The position numbers were made by a program, and so were the translations under genes. Under the pieces are notes generated by a model. It saw nothing but the letters and a program-made list of their open reading frames with translations, was not told where the DNA came from and ran no database searches. Shown here one piece after another: positions 42,781 through 51,869 of a DNA stretch of 64,000 bases. The DNA comes from Coprobacillus cateniformis (lineage in GTDB: Bacteria > Bacillota_I > Bacilli_A > Erysipelotrichales > Coprobacillaceae). How positions within the stretch are numbered: position 1 is the first letter of the stretch; each line of letters starts with the position of its first letter. The stretch is from assembly GCF_009767585.1 (NCBI RefSeq), contig NZ_WSNW01000001.1:372001-436000 (forward strand). Reading direction: 5' to 3'.

Positions 42781-42902
42781 ATGCATCCACCTCTTCTCTT
42801 TTTGGAGTTGCTACCCCTAAGCGATAGCGTCCTCCTTTCTTGTAATAATGGGGATTTGTACCCCCCGAGTTTTCGGAGAGTAAATTTGAATTCTTTAAAC
42901 AT
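42777..42902 (-). CDS. possible 41-aa basic peptide in the structured region
   Basis: ATG at 42902 has a strong GGAGGAAAAGGCA site, giving MFKEFKFTLRKLGGYKSPLL ... KKRRGGCM with a very basic C-terminus; the stop lies in the inverted-repeat arm. The same DNA can fold into a multi-helix structure and is GC-rich compared with neighbours, so the ORF may be incidental. Confidence 0.3.
   Translation of the reverse strand: MFKEFKFTLRKLGGYKSPLLQERRTLSLRGSNSKKRRGGCM
42796..42880 (-). ncRNA. GC-rich element with a four-helix fold (unknown)
   Basis: Read on the minus strand, four helices are possible. P1 is CTCT/AGAG (42877-42880 with 42796-42799). P2 is CCGA/TCGG (42873-42876 with 42865-42868). P3 is GGGG/CCCC (42861-42864 with 42850-42853). 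P4 is GGAG+GCTA/TAGC+CTCC (42832-42835 and 42825-42828 with 42804-42813). P1, P2 and P3 stack with no unpaired base between them. The DNA is noticeably more GC-rich than the flanks. Whether it is an RNA, a recombination site or a leader is unknown. Confidence 0.4.
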
Positions 42903-42914
42903 TGCCTTTTCCTC

Positions 42915-43136
42915 CTATTCTGTTGGCATAACTGGCTTTCCAGCCTCCAACCATTCCTGATAATTCCCTATTAAAATACATCCATTTCTTTCACCGCAGT
43001 AGAAACCAATACTGTTTAAGAGAACTTTTGTTCCTTTAATATTTATAACATCTTCATCTTTTCCTATTTCCAAATCATCTACAGATACATTGGATACTGG
43101 TGCAGTCTGTGATACTTTCTGTACATAAAATCCCAT
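42915..43136 (-). CDS. small tail-tip-associated protein
   Basis: 73 residues (MGFYVQKVSQTAPVSNVSVDDLEIGKDEDVINIKGTKVLLNSIGFYCGERNGCILIGNYQEWLEAGKPVMPTE). Family not recognised. The AGGAGGAAACTT site is strong, so it is likely expressed. It follows the large fibre gene by 15 bases and precedes the structured element. Confidence 0.6.
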   Translation of the reverse strand: MGFYVQKVSQTAPVSNVSVDDLEIGKDEDVINIKGTKVLLNSIGFYCGERNGCILIGNYQEWLEAGKPVMPTE

Positions 43137-43150
43137 AAGTTTCCTCCTTT

Positions 43151-44320
43151 CTATGCTGTTTCACAGCTTAGAATAAGTTTATATCCATCTAATGTAAAAT
43201 ACCCAGCTGCGGATGTTGTTATTGTATAAATAAGTCTTTTACTATTTACTTCTATACTGACACTAGCTACATTTTGCCTTGTTCCAGCACTAATAATTAC
43301 AAAAGTAGGTATCACATTCATCTCTATGCAAAAATTTATCGTTCCTTTTACTGGTGTTGATCCAGCAACGTACCCAGATTGATTAATCTCTATTTCTCTA
43401 GCGACCATTTGACACTCAATCAATGCTGTTGCATAATCTTTTCGATGTTGATACGCAATCTTTCCTTCGAATAGGTCTATATATTCCAGATTAATAGCTT
43501 TTCCTTTAAACAGATCAATACAAACAGCTCTTTTCTGTCTAGAACTTTCTAATGCAGTATAAATCCTAAATTTATCGTGGACATTTTCTTGATATCCAGT
43601 TGGCGTTGGCTTAAATGTAAAACTATAATGAACTCCATCTACCATATAGGATAATGTATAATATTTTTCATAATCTAGTTCTCCATCAAGAAATTGCCAT
43701 AACTGATTGTTTTCATATTCGGTGTTATAGACCATCAATATCCCATTTTCAGGTTTTGGATAAGTGGCATAAGCGACATTTGTTACATATCCTCTTATTA
43801 AAAACCAGCCATCAAAGCATTTCTTCATTTCTCCACTATATGCAGTCTGACCTCTTTGATTAACCTGAAAACCATTATTGATTAACAATTGCTTAGATGG
43901 CTGGGGAACTATATCGAGCTTTTGATATCCAGTTGGAATATCTTTTTCATCACCTTCGACATAAACAATAGAACCATGTGGCAATGTATCTCCAACTGCA
44001 ACACCGTTTGTTTCTAAACTCGTTACACGTCTCACAACGCTTTCAAACTCTTCAACTGACACATTGAGGTTGATTCCTTCTCCCCATGCTCCATCAGCCT
44101 TTTTAAAATAGAATAAACCATTTTCTATCTTATAATCTCCTAGATATCCATAGGCTGCTGCAACTTGTCTAAGAGCGTTCTGTATAGCTTGTGCACTGTC
44201 ATTAAAAGTATTTTTTATTTCATTCATATCTTTAGCACGAATAAGAAATTCTTCATCTGCATTTGGGACTTGATAATCTTTTTTATCTTTAAATGTAATA
44301 CGTGCTATTTCAGGATTCAC
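43151..44320 (-). CDS. tail fibre/BppU-like upper fibre protein
   Basis: About 389 residues. The N-terminal ARITFKDKKDYQVPNADEEFLIRAKDMNEIKNTFNDSAQAIQNALRQVAAAYGYLG and YFKKADGAWGEGINL resemble the tail-tip adaptor region of Firmicutes fibres. The middle (SKQLLINNGFQVNQRGQTAYSGEMKKCFDGWFL) is a common phage carbohydrate-binding start, and the C-terminus is beta-rich. I prefer the GTG at 44320 after GGAAGGTGA to the TTG at 44326. It overlaps the DUF1617-like gene end. Confidence 0.75.
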   Translation of the reverse strand: MNPEIARITFKDKKDYQVPNADEEFLIRAKDMNEIKNTFNDSAQAIQNALRQVAAAYGYLGDYKIENGLFYFKKADGAWGEGINLNVSVEEFESVVRRVTSLETNGVAVGDTLPHGSIVYVEGDEKDIPTGYQKLDIVPQPSKQLLINNGFQVNQRGQTAYSGEMKKCFDGWFLIRGYVTNVAYATYPKPENGILMVYNTEYENNQLWQFLDGELDYEKYYTLSYMVDGVHYSFTFKPTPTGYQENVHDKFRIYTALESSRQKRAVCIDLFKGKAINLEYIDLFEGKIAYQHRKDYATALIECQMVAREIEINQSGYVAGSTPVKGTINFCIEMNVIPTFVIISAGTRQNVASVSIEVNSKRLIYTITTSAAGYFTLDGYKLILSCETA

Positions 44321-44322
44321 AA

Positions 44323-44667
44323 TCAATCACCTTCCTTGATTATTTTTTTTATTGCAATCATATCGTTTATTTGTACATCAATATCATTCAACAATGATAA
44401 AGGAACTTTATCAAATTCAATCTTTGTAACACCATCCATTAAATCAACATAATGTTCGTTTGTTATTTCTAATTTCTTTTTGCCATCTTCAACGTTTCCT
44501 TCATCTTCGATTATTTTGTTAATTTCTATTTTTAACATACTGCTTTTGTGTAGAAAATCATCTGCAACATTGGCAATATAAAATCTTTGTTTTGCTGTCT
44601 TAGAGCAATTGTAGATATTTGTTAATGCATTAGCAATATTTATAATTTCTATATTTTTAAATTCCAT
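44323..44667 (-). CDS. DUF1617-like phage protein
   Basis: 114 residues, helical. The start MEFKNIEIINIANALTNIYNCSKTAKQRFYIANVADDFLHK and the position between tail-tip and fibre genes match a small phage family (DUF1617-like: helix, N-x-L-x-x-L, R-x-x-x-A-R). Function unknown; possibly a tail assembly factor. A GAGGAGG site precedes the ATG. Confidence 0.7.
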   Translation of the reverse strand: MEFKNIEIINIANALTNIYNCSKTAKQRFYIANVADDFLHKSSMLKIEINKIIEDEGNVEDGKKKLEITNEHYVDLMDGVTKIEFDKVPLSLLNDIDVQINDMIAIKKIIKEGD

Positions 44668-44676
44668 ACATCCTCC

Positions 44677-47124
44677 TCAGCCGACTAAATCGGCAATTCT
44701 TTTCATAGATACTGATTGTCCTTTGCTGTTTCGAACATAGCATTGTCCAGTTATATTACATTCATTTAAATTTGTTGTCCCCAGAACTCTTAAATTTTGT
44801 TCTATATTGATATATGAGGCTGCTAGTTCTGATATTGAACAATCACCAATATCTGCCATTGCAGATGTAAAAAACATACTATTTATAGAACGACAATTCA
44901 TGCCTGAATATGTTAAAGAACCAGTAAATTCATCAGCACTTTGATCATTTGTTTTAAGACTCCAATTCATAAAACTATCTTGAGCATTAGGATGAATATC
45001 CAATTGGAATGTACATGGTTTTTGATCAATATTTAAGTTTTCTTTATAAGATAATCCTTTATCATCAATTATAAATTTCCCTATCAATCCCGAACTTGTT
45101 TTCAAGTTATTAATTGTAATTTGATTACCAATCAAATTTCCATAAGTATCTGCATATAATACTTTTACTCCATTGTTGTTTGTAATGGAAATTGCTCCAT
45201 TCTTAACATCAAGACCATCCTTATTAATTGTCACTTTCATTGATGTTAATTCACCATCAGTTCCAATCTTTTCATTAACCATCGCAGTAATTTCGGTTGG
45301 TGTTAATTTGAATTCAGTACTTTGTAATCTTGTTTCTACTGACGAGACATCACCTTGAATCGTTGTTATTTGTTCTTCCAGCGAAACAGCTTGAAGAGAT
45401 AAACTTCCTACTTCCTGTTTCATTTCAGTATAATCTTTTTGGATTGTTTCGACGTTATCTCTTACATAAGTTACATCAAATTCAAACCCACTTGGATATG
45501 TTCCAAACTCAACTTTTGGATTAGCTATAACTGCTTTTTGTGCATTTAAAGCAATCATTATTTTCAAGTTTGAAACTGAAACAATTTCTTTATCTTCAAT
45601 CTTGAAATGCGCCCATATACGTTCTTCATGGTCAATTGTACTTGTTTGAAGAAGATATTGTAAACTGTACTGCCCCAGATACCATCTTGTGCTATACAAT
45701 TTTTTTGTACTGTCTGCATAGCCTATTTCAAACTCGGCTCCAATATAATTGCCAAGTTCTCCAACTCTTCCACCAATAACACAAATATCTACAGAAATAC
45801 ATATATCCTTGCCTTGCATATAATCCTTATTAATTCCTAAAATCATATCATCTTTATATTCAATATCAGTAGAAGTTATATCTTTATAAAGAAATTGATT
45901 ACAATTCTCAAATATATTATGATGACCCGTTTCAAATTTATAAATAGCATTTGAGACTTTTTCGACTTGACTTTCAATACCATCAAGTGAAATTTTAAAA
46001 TCATTAACAAGTTCTATACTTTCTTCACTTTGTTTAACAACACTTTCAATAACTTGTTTTTGCTTATCAACTGTTAAAATTGTTTGATAAAGCTTTTTCT
46101 TTTCCTTACTCGCTTTAGAATAATCAGTAACATTTGATTCAGGTAAAGAACAACTTATCGTTTCTTTTAAACCTGTTGTGACACTTATGACATCATTCAA
46201 AATGAGACATTTGTGTTCTTGCCCTAATCGGTCTTTGATAACGATAAGATCATAAGGTTGAAGATAACAAAAACCAAAACTTTCTAATTCAAAAGGATAG
46301 AATTCAAGACCGTTGATTTGATTAAATAAATCATCAATAAACTCTTCTCTATTCTTTTGCATCATTTGATTTTGAGAAATTCTAACTTCCGTCCTGCCAT
46401 TTTCAGCAACTGATAATATATCTTCCTTATAAAAAGTATCATCTTGATAATCATCTGATAATACTAATGTATTTATAGGACCAAATTGATCACATATATT
46501 TAAACTCTTTAAATTATGCTCATCCAACACATAATCAGTTGTCCTAGGATAAACAATAGATAAGTCATCTCCATTTAATAAAATACCACCACCTGCAACA
46601 CCTGCAATTTCATCTAAGATATCACGATATGTTACTTCATATTCATCAATGTATTTTTCCTCGTAAATCATTTTATCAGCATTGATAAAATCATATGTTA
46701 CAAGATGATAATTTAATTTCTCACATATCTTTATCAAAAATTCTTTAACTGTCATAGGATAGACTAAATTCAAATCATATTTAATATGAGATTTATACAA
46801 GTTATCATAAGCAGTAAAACGAGTAGAATGAGTTTCAATAACTTTCTCTATACTTTCATTATCAACGATAAAAGTTCCCCATGATATATATTCAAATTTC
46901 TCATCTTCTTCTAGCTTCACTCCAAAAGAAACCACAACTTCTTTATCTTTTACATTATGAAATCCCTCTAATTCAATATCAATATATTGCATAATAGACT
47001 TAAACATATCGCCTTTGAAAGTCTTTGTGCACGAAATAACATTATGACGTTCTATCATAATATCATCATATTGTATTTGAATAGAAATCATTTTTCCATA
47101 TTCATCTATCTTTTGTTTAAACAT
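44677..47124 (-). CDS. tail-tip/Tal-like protein (module A)
   Basis: 815 residues. The N-terminal 370 residues are the siphophage tail-associated fold (FKGDMFKSIMQYIDIELEGFHNVKDKEVVVSFGV, YISWGTFIVDNESIEKVIETHSTRFTAYD, LPESNVTDYSKASKEKKKLY). Long coiled-coil segments follow (about 345-390 and 555-620), then a beta-rich fibre domain with a C-terminal glycine-rich cap. It sits at the tip below the distal tail protein and would contact the host. GAGGTGACAAT precedes the ATG. Confidence 0.8.
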   Translation of the reverse strand: MFKQKIDEYGKMISIQIQYDDIMIERHNVISCTKTFKGDMFKSIMQYIDIELEGFHNVKDKEVVVSFGVKLEEDEKFEYISWGTFIVDNESIEKVIETHSTRFTAYDNLYKSHIKYDLNLVYPMTVKEFLIKICEKLNYHLVTYDFINADKMIYEEKYIDEYEVTYRDILDEIAGVAGGGILLNGDDLSIVYPRTTDYVLDEHNLKSLNICDQFGPINTLVLSDDYQDDTFYKEDILSVAENGRTEVRISQNQMMQKNREEFIDDLFNQINGLEFYPFELESFGFCYLQPYDLIVIKDRLGQEHKCLILNDVISVTTGLKETISCSLPESNVTDYSKASKEKKKLYQTILTVDKQKQVIESVVKQSEESIELVNDFKISLDGIESQVEKVSNAIYKFETGHHNIFENCNQFLYKDITSTDIEYKDDMILGINKDYMQGKDICISVDICVIGGRVGELGNYIGAEFEIGYADSTKKLYSTRWYLGQYSLQYLLQTSTIDHEERIWAHFKIEDKEIVSVSNLKIMIALNAQKAVIANPKVEFGTYPSGFEFDVTYVRDNVETIQKDYTEMKQEVGSLSLQAVSLEEQITTIQGDVSSVETRLQSTEFKLTPTEITAMVNEKIGTDGELTSMKVTINKDGLDVKNGAISITNNNGVKVLYADTYGNLIGNQITINNLKTSSGLIGKFIIDDKGLSYKENLNIDQKPCTFQLDIHPNAQDSFMNWSLKTNDQSADEFTGSLTYSGMNCRSINSMFFTSAMADIGDCSISELAASYINIEQNLRVLGTTNLNECNITGQCYVRNSKGQSVSMKRIADLVG

Positions 47125-47128
47125 ATTG

Positions 47129-47494
47129 TCACCTCTTTTTGATAGGTGTCAATTGAAATGAAAACGGATTATAAACCATTCTTTCAACATTCTTCAAATC
47201 AATTGTAACATCATCCAGCGAATATTCACCGCTTCTCATAACTTGATTTTCTGCATCATGCCATTCAATTTTTAATTTTGCTTTATTTGCTTGAGAAAGA
47301 AAAAGTGCCATCTCATCTGCTTGAAATGAACCTACTTCTACATTCAATTTTGGAAATAATCCTATTAAAGTTCCTTTTTTTTCACCACTCATATCTTGCC
47401 CAGTATCATCTGCCCAAACTTTGTTATAACTCACTGCATATTTAATAAGGTGTGGGACTTCCCATCCTTCAATAATTAATACTTGTTTAGCCAT
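47129..47494 (-). CDS. DUF6711-like small distal tail protein (module A)
   Basis: About 121 residues from the ATG at 47494 after AAAGGATT; the frame extends into the tape-measure gene to 47554. KQVLIIEGWEVPHLIKYAVSYNKVWADDTGQDMSGEKKGTLIGLFPKLNVEVG matches the DUF6711 family, whose position between tape measure and tail tip suggests a small Dit-like protein. The gene overlaps the tape-measure stop by eight bases. A second member is at 60745-61110. Confidence 0.75.
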   Translation of the reverse strand: MAKQVLIIEGWEVPHLIKYAVSYNKVWADDTGQDMSGEKKGTLIGLFPKLNVEVGSFQADEMALFLSQANKAKLKIEWHDAENQVMRSGEYSLDDVTIDLKNVERMVYNPFSFQLTPIKKR

Positions 47495-49319
47495 TAAGAA
47501 CAATCCTTTCTTTTCTTTGCTTTTTGATAAACCACTGGTATAATTTTTCTCCATCTATATAAAGATTAATTGTTGATTCTTCATTATTGTTTTGACGATT
47601 CAAACTGATCATATCAGCAAGTTCTTTCATCCACTGGGTATTATTTTGTAAAGGTAAAACAGCTTCTCTACCTGCTTCTCCAATCATTGCCAAAGTTGGA
47701 CGATTAACAATACCACCATGTGCTAATTTCGGAATTTGAGGAACACTAATTGTTCCAATCCAACTAAAGGGTTGAAAACCAAGTATATCTACGTTTCTAA
47801 TTTGTCTCAATGCATAATTAATACCATCAAAAGGAACCTTAATGACCTTATTAATACCTCCAATAATTCCATTAATAACAGTTTTAAGACCATTTAAGAT
47901 ACCATCTTTAATACCATCAAATATTTTTCCACCACTTGAAAAAACATTCTTAACAGCCGTCCATGCTTCAGAAAAACGTTCTTTAAACCAGCTAACAACA
48001 TTACCAAATGTACTTTTAATATTTTCCCACATCCCAGTAAAAAATGTTGATACAGAAGAAAATGCTTCCTTGACCTTATTATAAGCATTTGTAAACAATT
48101 CACCAAACCATTCTGCTACTCCAGTTAGACCTTCTTTTATTCCAGTTAATATTGATAAACCTATTTCAAAAAACTTAGACGACGCCCCATTAATTCCTAA
48201 AAACTCAAAAACCGTATCAACCATCTTTCCAAACAAATCTAAAACAACAGTTCCTAAAAATTGCAGACCTGCCATTAATCCTTCAATACATAATTGGCCA
48301 ACAGATGTGAGTACAGACAACCAATCAATTCCCATAATAAATTCTATAATTGCGCCAATCCCATCACTTATCATCTGAGCAACATCTAATCCAAGCTGTA
48401 CCCAATCGATAGATCCAATAAATTCAATAATATAATTAATGACATTTTGAAAAGTATCTGACAAAACTTGTCCTGCTCCACTAAAATCACCATTTAATAA
48501 ACACTCTATAATTCCTTGTAATCCTTCATCAAAAATGCTTGTAATATCTGCCAAGGCTTGAGAAATGATCTCAACACCTGCTAGAATTGGTGTCCAATCA
48601 ATCATGGAAACAAGTTGACCAATAAAGTTTAAAAGAGTTGTTATTATACTTAAGACATTATTAAATAGATTCCAAATATTCTGGATAATAGCTTCTCCAA
48701 CACTAGCAGATTCCCAAGCAGTTTGGAAACCGCTAATGAGGACATTGACAATATCGCTTATAGCTGCTAGGATTCCTAGAATCAGATTGAACGTTTGTTC
48801 TCCAGTACCATTTTTCCATATATTAAGAAAACTTTGTCCTACCACTTGAATTAAGCTGTTGATTTGATCAAATGCTTTTGTCATTGTTTCGCTCATCACC
48901 TGACCAGCACTCGCCCAAGCTCCTTGTGCAACTCCAGCATTCACAAAAGAGTTGACCAACTGATTGGCTGAATCAACACACTTTTTAATTCCATTATTTA
49001 AAATATTTTCTATAGGTGAACTCATATCTCCAATCACATTTTTAATATTATTTATAAGCCCTATTATATCCTGATTAGCCCCTAAGTAACCTAATACTGA
49101 TTTTGATAATGAAACCAACACATTTTTTGTACCTATCAAAACAGCAGAAATTCCTGAAACTGTATGGGAAATACTACTGTTTATAGTTGGACCAATTGTC
49201 GTAAAAACTTTTTGAATGTTCTTTGCACATTTATCAGCCATCTTTAATAAATTTTCAAATTTAACTTTTGATTCTTTTTCTTTCACTTCTACATCTATTA
49301 TCATAATTTCATTTGCCAA
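47487..49319 (-). CDS. tail tape-measure protein (module A)
   Basis: About 610 residues. Repeats of hydrophobic stretches with amphipathic helices (VGQSFLNIWKNGTGEQTFNLILGILAAISDIVNVLISGF, SIDWVQLGLDVAQMISDGIGAIIEFI) and a C-terminal LAHGGIVNRPTLAMIGEAGREAVLPLQNN motif are typical of tape measures. The length is short for a phage (predicted tail about 90 nm at 1.5 angstrom per residue). I prefer a TTG start at 49319, eight bases behind AGGAGG, over the GTG at 49328. Confidence 0.82.
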   Translation of the reverse strand: MANEIMIIDVEVKEKESKVKFENLLKMADKCAKNIQKVFTTIGPTINSSISHTVSGISAVLIGTKNVLVSLSKSVLGYLGANQDIIGLINNIKNVIGDMSSPIENILNNGIKKCVDSANQLVNSFVNAGVAQGAWASAGQVMSETMTKAFDQINSLIQVVGQSFLNIWKNGTGEQTFNLILGILAAISDIVNVLISGFQTAWESASVGEAIIQNIWNLFNNVLSIITTLLNFIGQLVSMIDWTPILAGVEIISQALADITSIFDEGLQGIIECLLNGDFSGAGQVLSDTFQNVINYIIEFIGSIDWVQLGLDVAQMISDGIGAIIEFIMGIDWLSVLTSVGQLCIEGLMAGLQFLGTVVLDLFGKMVDTVFEFLGINGASSKFFEIGLSILTGIKEGLTGVAEWFGELFTNAYNKVKEAFSSVSTFFTGMWENIKSTFGNVVSWFKERFSEAWTAVKNVFSSGGKIFDGIKDGILNGLKTVINGIIGGINKVIKVPFDGINYALRQIRNVDILGFQPFSWIGTISVPQIPKLAHGGIVNRPTLAMIGEAGREAVLPLQNNTQWMKELADMISLNRQNNNEESTINLYIDGEKLYQWFIKKQRKERIVLNG

Positions 49320-49331
49320 AGCAATCACCTC

Positions 49332-49877
49332 CTAAATAAAAAGTGATTCAAATTCATCTACTGCCTTCTGATCTTCAGAAGATAACTTTGTAGATAATTC
49401 CACACCTTTTTGTGCTTCCATGACTTTTCTTTTGACCTTTTGATCCTTAATATCACTTAAATCATAATTTCGTAACTCACGAATTCTAGACATCATAGAC
49501 TCTTCTGTAAATCCTTGTATAAAGTGAATAAATTGATACCAATGCATATGACTCTCTTGTATATCAATATGATAATCACTCATAAAGCTTGCAACAATAT
49601 ATTTCCAATCCTGTTGGAAATCCATATCTCTTTTTCTTTGTTTTTGAACTTCCTGTTGTTCTCCACAACCAAGATAATGACTAGCAATACGTATAAATTC
49701 ATGCATATCCTGGTCTTCTGGAATCATTCCAAAGAGTTTATAAATGATTGCATAAGTTCTTTCACTATCACCAATAGACTCATCTTCAATAATCTGTAAG
49801 CATTCTAAAGCAACATGATAATCTGTATTGAGCTGATATTGTTTGTCATGAATGAATGCATATTTTGGATATTTCAT
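49332..49877 (-). CDS. Gp15-family tail assembly chaperone
   Basis: 181 residues of the bacteriophage Gp15 family (YAFIHDKQYQLNTDYHVALECLQIIEDE ... DMDFQQDWKYIVASFMSDYHIDIQESHMHWYQFIHFIQGFTEES ... RIRELRNYDLSDIKDQKVK). Members act with the preceding gene product as chaperones that coat the tape measure during assembly. Its start overlaps the previous gene by ATGA; no frameshift signal was needed. Confidence 0.82.
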   Translation of the reverse strand: MKYPKYAFIHDKQYQLNTDYHVALECLQIIEDESIGDSERTYAIIYKLFGMIPEDQDMHEFIRIASHYLGCGEQQEVQKQRKRDMDFQQDWKYIVASFMSDYHIDIQESHMHWYQFIHFIQGFTEESMMSRIRELRNYDLSDIKDQKVKRKVMEAQKGVELSTKLSSEDQKAVDEFESLFI

Positions 49878-50338
49878 CGGAGAATGTCATCTTGATCTTG
49901 AGTATATTTTTGTTGAATTTGTTTTTTAAATAATTCTGCATTCAATTTCATTTTTTCAAAATGTGGTTCTAACTGTTCAAAAAGATCATCATACATTGTT
50001 ATATAATTACGATTACCAAAAATCTTCTGACATGCATTTTCTCCTAAAAAGTTATCCATGACTTTTCTCATATCCTGAAACATCTTTACTGCTAACTTAG
50101 CTAAAGATTTTTCATTTTGGGAAAGCATTCCTTCTGTTTTTTGATCCTGTTTTTTACGAATAACTAATTCCTGTGCTTTTGCATTTTGCTGAATACGTCT
50201 AATATCCTGATAAGTTTTATCAAGTTTTAACATAAGTTCTGGATCTTCTAAATTGAAAGAAATTGTATCTCCCTGCTCATTCACTTGAATAATATATTCA
50301 TTTTTATTCTTTATTCTTATTGTATTAACTGTCTCCAT
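49874..50338 (-). CDS. tail assembly chaperone-like protein (DUF6673-like)
   Basis: 154 residues, helical (MVDNFLGENACQKIFGNRNYITMYDDLFEQLEPHFEKMKL). The position between the tail tube and Gp15 genes, and the segment FNLEDPELMLKLDKTYQDIRRIQ, match the first tail-assembly chaperone of related phages. It has its own start with a GGGGGATAGT site. Confidence 0.72.
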   Translation of the reverse strand: METVNTIRIKNKNEYIIQVNEQGDTISFNLEDPELMLKLDKTYQDIRRIQQNAKAQELVIRKKQDQKTEGMLSQNEKSLAKLAVKMFQDMRKVMDNFLGENACQKIFGNRNYITMYDDLFEQLEPHFEKMKLNAELFKKQIQQKYTQDQDDILR

Positions 50339-50394
50339 ACTATCCCCCTTTTATATAACAAAAAGAAGGTAACTTGTACCTTCTTGATAAATTA

Positions 50395-50910
50395 TTATTC
50401 ACTCACTTCTGGCTTTGTTGCTTCCTTAAAAATGACTTTTCCATTAGTAATTGTCACTGTTCCTTTAACTGGCTCACCACAGAAACCTGCATCATAAGAA
50501 ATAGTCACTGCACCACCTGCTTCGCCACCAAATTCATTGATAGAAACAATAACTTCCTGTTTTTCTGCACAATATGAACCATCTGCTTCTTTATCATAAA
50601 TATATACCATTAGCATATCTGTTTTTGCATCAGTTCCTACAGCACGTGCTTGTCTTAAACTATCAACATAATCAAAAACAGGGTCACCAGCGAAAGCAAT
50701 TTGTTCACTTGCCATAGAAGGAGCATAACTATCTAATGATTTATTTGCTCCATCCTCACTAATATATAATTCATCATTCACGGTTGGATTATAAGCGACT
50801 GATGCAGAAGTAATTCCTTTACCCATACGTGCATAAGTTGCTGTATCTCCATTTGGTGTTGTATTTAAAAATGTAGCAAATTGGCTTCTTTTGACTCTTA
50901 CACTATCCAT
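50395..50910 (-). CDS. major tail (tube) protein
   Basis: 171 residues: MDSVRVKRSQFATFLNTTPNGDTATYARMGKGITSASVAYNPTVNDELYISEDGANKSLDSYAPSMASEQIAFAGDPVFDYVDSLRQARAVGT ... IVSINEFGGEAGGAVTISYDAGFCGEPVKG shortened here to motifs: the N-terminal RVKRSQFATFL, EDGANKSLDSYAPSM and INEFGGEAGGAV are those of Firmicutes siphophage tail tube proteins. A good AAGGAGA site. It is the only tube protein visible for the two tail modules. Confidence 0.82.
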   Translation of the reverse strand: MDSVRVKRSQFATFLNTTPNGDTATYARMGKGITSASVAYNPTVNDELYISEDGANKSLDSYAPSMASEQIAFAGDPVFDYVDSLRQARAVGTDAKTDMLMVYIYDKEADGSYCAEKQEVIVSINEFGGEAGGAVTISYDAGFCGEPVKGTVTITNGKVIFKEATKPEVSE

Positions 50911-51344
50911 TTTTCATTCTCCTTTTCATATTTAAATTGTAATTGAATTTGATATTTCATTATATCTTCAACTTGTTTAAGGTCTATAAAATATCCCGTT
51001 GTTAAAAGTTCTATTGAAAGAGGAAGAATTCCATCTCTCAATATTGGAAATATCCGAAGATTGTTGTTATCTTCAATCCATGATTGAAATAACTCATAGA
51101 ATCCACTTTCTTCTATACTTATCTTTAAATCCTGACTTTTACTCAAAAGAATTGAAAAAGAGAATCTTAAGATTCTCTCGGTATTACCATCAACATAATG
51201 TTGAGAAATATTTTCTTTATGATTAGGTCCTTCTTCAAGAAACCAACTCTTGATATCATTCTCATAGGTAGTTATCAATTCGTCAAGATAGGGACATCCC
51301 ATAATGTATTCTTTCATACTTTTAATAATTGCTTTATATTCCAT
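50898..51344 (-). CDS. tail terminator/minor structural protein-like
   Basis: 148 residues (YKAIIKSMKEYIMGCPYLDELITTYENDIKSWFLEEGPNHKENISQHYVDGNTERILRFSFSI ... YELFQSWIEDNNNLRIFPIL). The position directly before the tail tube gene and its size match tail terminator/head-tail joining proteins, a poorly conserved group often annotated as minor capsid protein. It overlaps the tube gene start by 13 bases. Confidence 0.65.
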   Translation of the reverse strand: MEYKAIIKSMKEYIMGCPYLDELITTYENDIKSWFLEEGPNHKENISQHYVDGNTERILRFSFSILLSKSQDLKISIEESGFYELFQSWIEDNNNLRIFPILRDGILPLSIELLTTGYFIDLKQVEDIMKYQIQLQFKYEKENEKWIV

Positions 51345-51349
51345 AGTCT

Positions 51350-51793
51350 TTATATCCTTTCAGTAGTGATTTTTTTATTTTCAACTTCTACTGATTTTAT
51401 TGAGTTTTTATACTCATCATGAGTATTAAGAAAATGATTTAATATAATCTCAAAATCATCGATATTATCTGTTAGTGATAAAATTTTATATGTTATAAAA
51501 TCAATATACTTTATATCAACTCCTGCTTGTTTGGTCTTTTCTTTGCCATAATATATGATCAATTCATTCTTAATTTTTTGATTATCTATATTGAGTTTAT
51601 TATTTTTTTCTCTCATCACTTTGACTAATATTTTGTAATCTTCTAAATCTTTCTCTTGTTTTCTTCTGATTTGAAAGACATGTTCAACCTCAGCATTGCT
51701 TTTATAATGTCTATGAAATTCTTTCTTAAAGTGCATAAGTTGTTCTTGAGACATGTGACATCCATGTCTTTTTAAAATATCTACAATATCCAT
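51350..51793 (-). CDS. hypothetical protein, possibly scaffold-derived
   Basis: 147 residues, largely coiled coil (LEDYKILVKVMREKNNKLNIDNQKIKNELIIYYGKE), then GVDIKYIDFITYKILSLTDNIDDFEIILNHFLNTHDEYK. The coiled coil followed by D-x-x-Y and the F-E-x-x-L region faintly recalls phage GP20 scaffold proteins, whose gene should be followed by a major capsid gene; here the next gene is a tail terminator. So it may be a relict or another protein. GGAGGATATC precedes the ATG. Confidence 0.45.
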   Translation of the reverse strand: MDIVDILKRHGCHMSQEQLMHFKKEFHRHYKSNAEVEHVFQIRRKQEKDLEDYKILVKVMREKNNKLNIDNQKIKNELIIYYGKEKTKQAGVDIKYIDFITYKILSLTDNIDDFEIILNHFLNTHDEYKNSIKSVEVENKKITTERI

Positions 51794-51869
51794 TGATATC
51801 CTCCAGATTTTTAAATTATTTTCTTATAACAATTATACTTTTGTTAAAGTTATAATGAGTTTATTGTCT
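51794..51869 (-). promoter_or_regulatory. short gap between module B fibre genes and module A
   Basis: 76 bases between modules. It contains TTATAAC/GTTATAA inverted repeats and TATAAT-like sequence upstream of a good GGAGG site, so module A may have its own promoter, though no clear -35 element was found. Confidence 0.35.

Noticed and set aside
49874..49877. Programmed frameshift between the two tail chaperone genes
   Set aside because: Each gene has its own start and ribosome binding site and the overlap is an ordinary ATGA; no slippery heptamer was seen.
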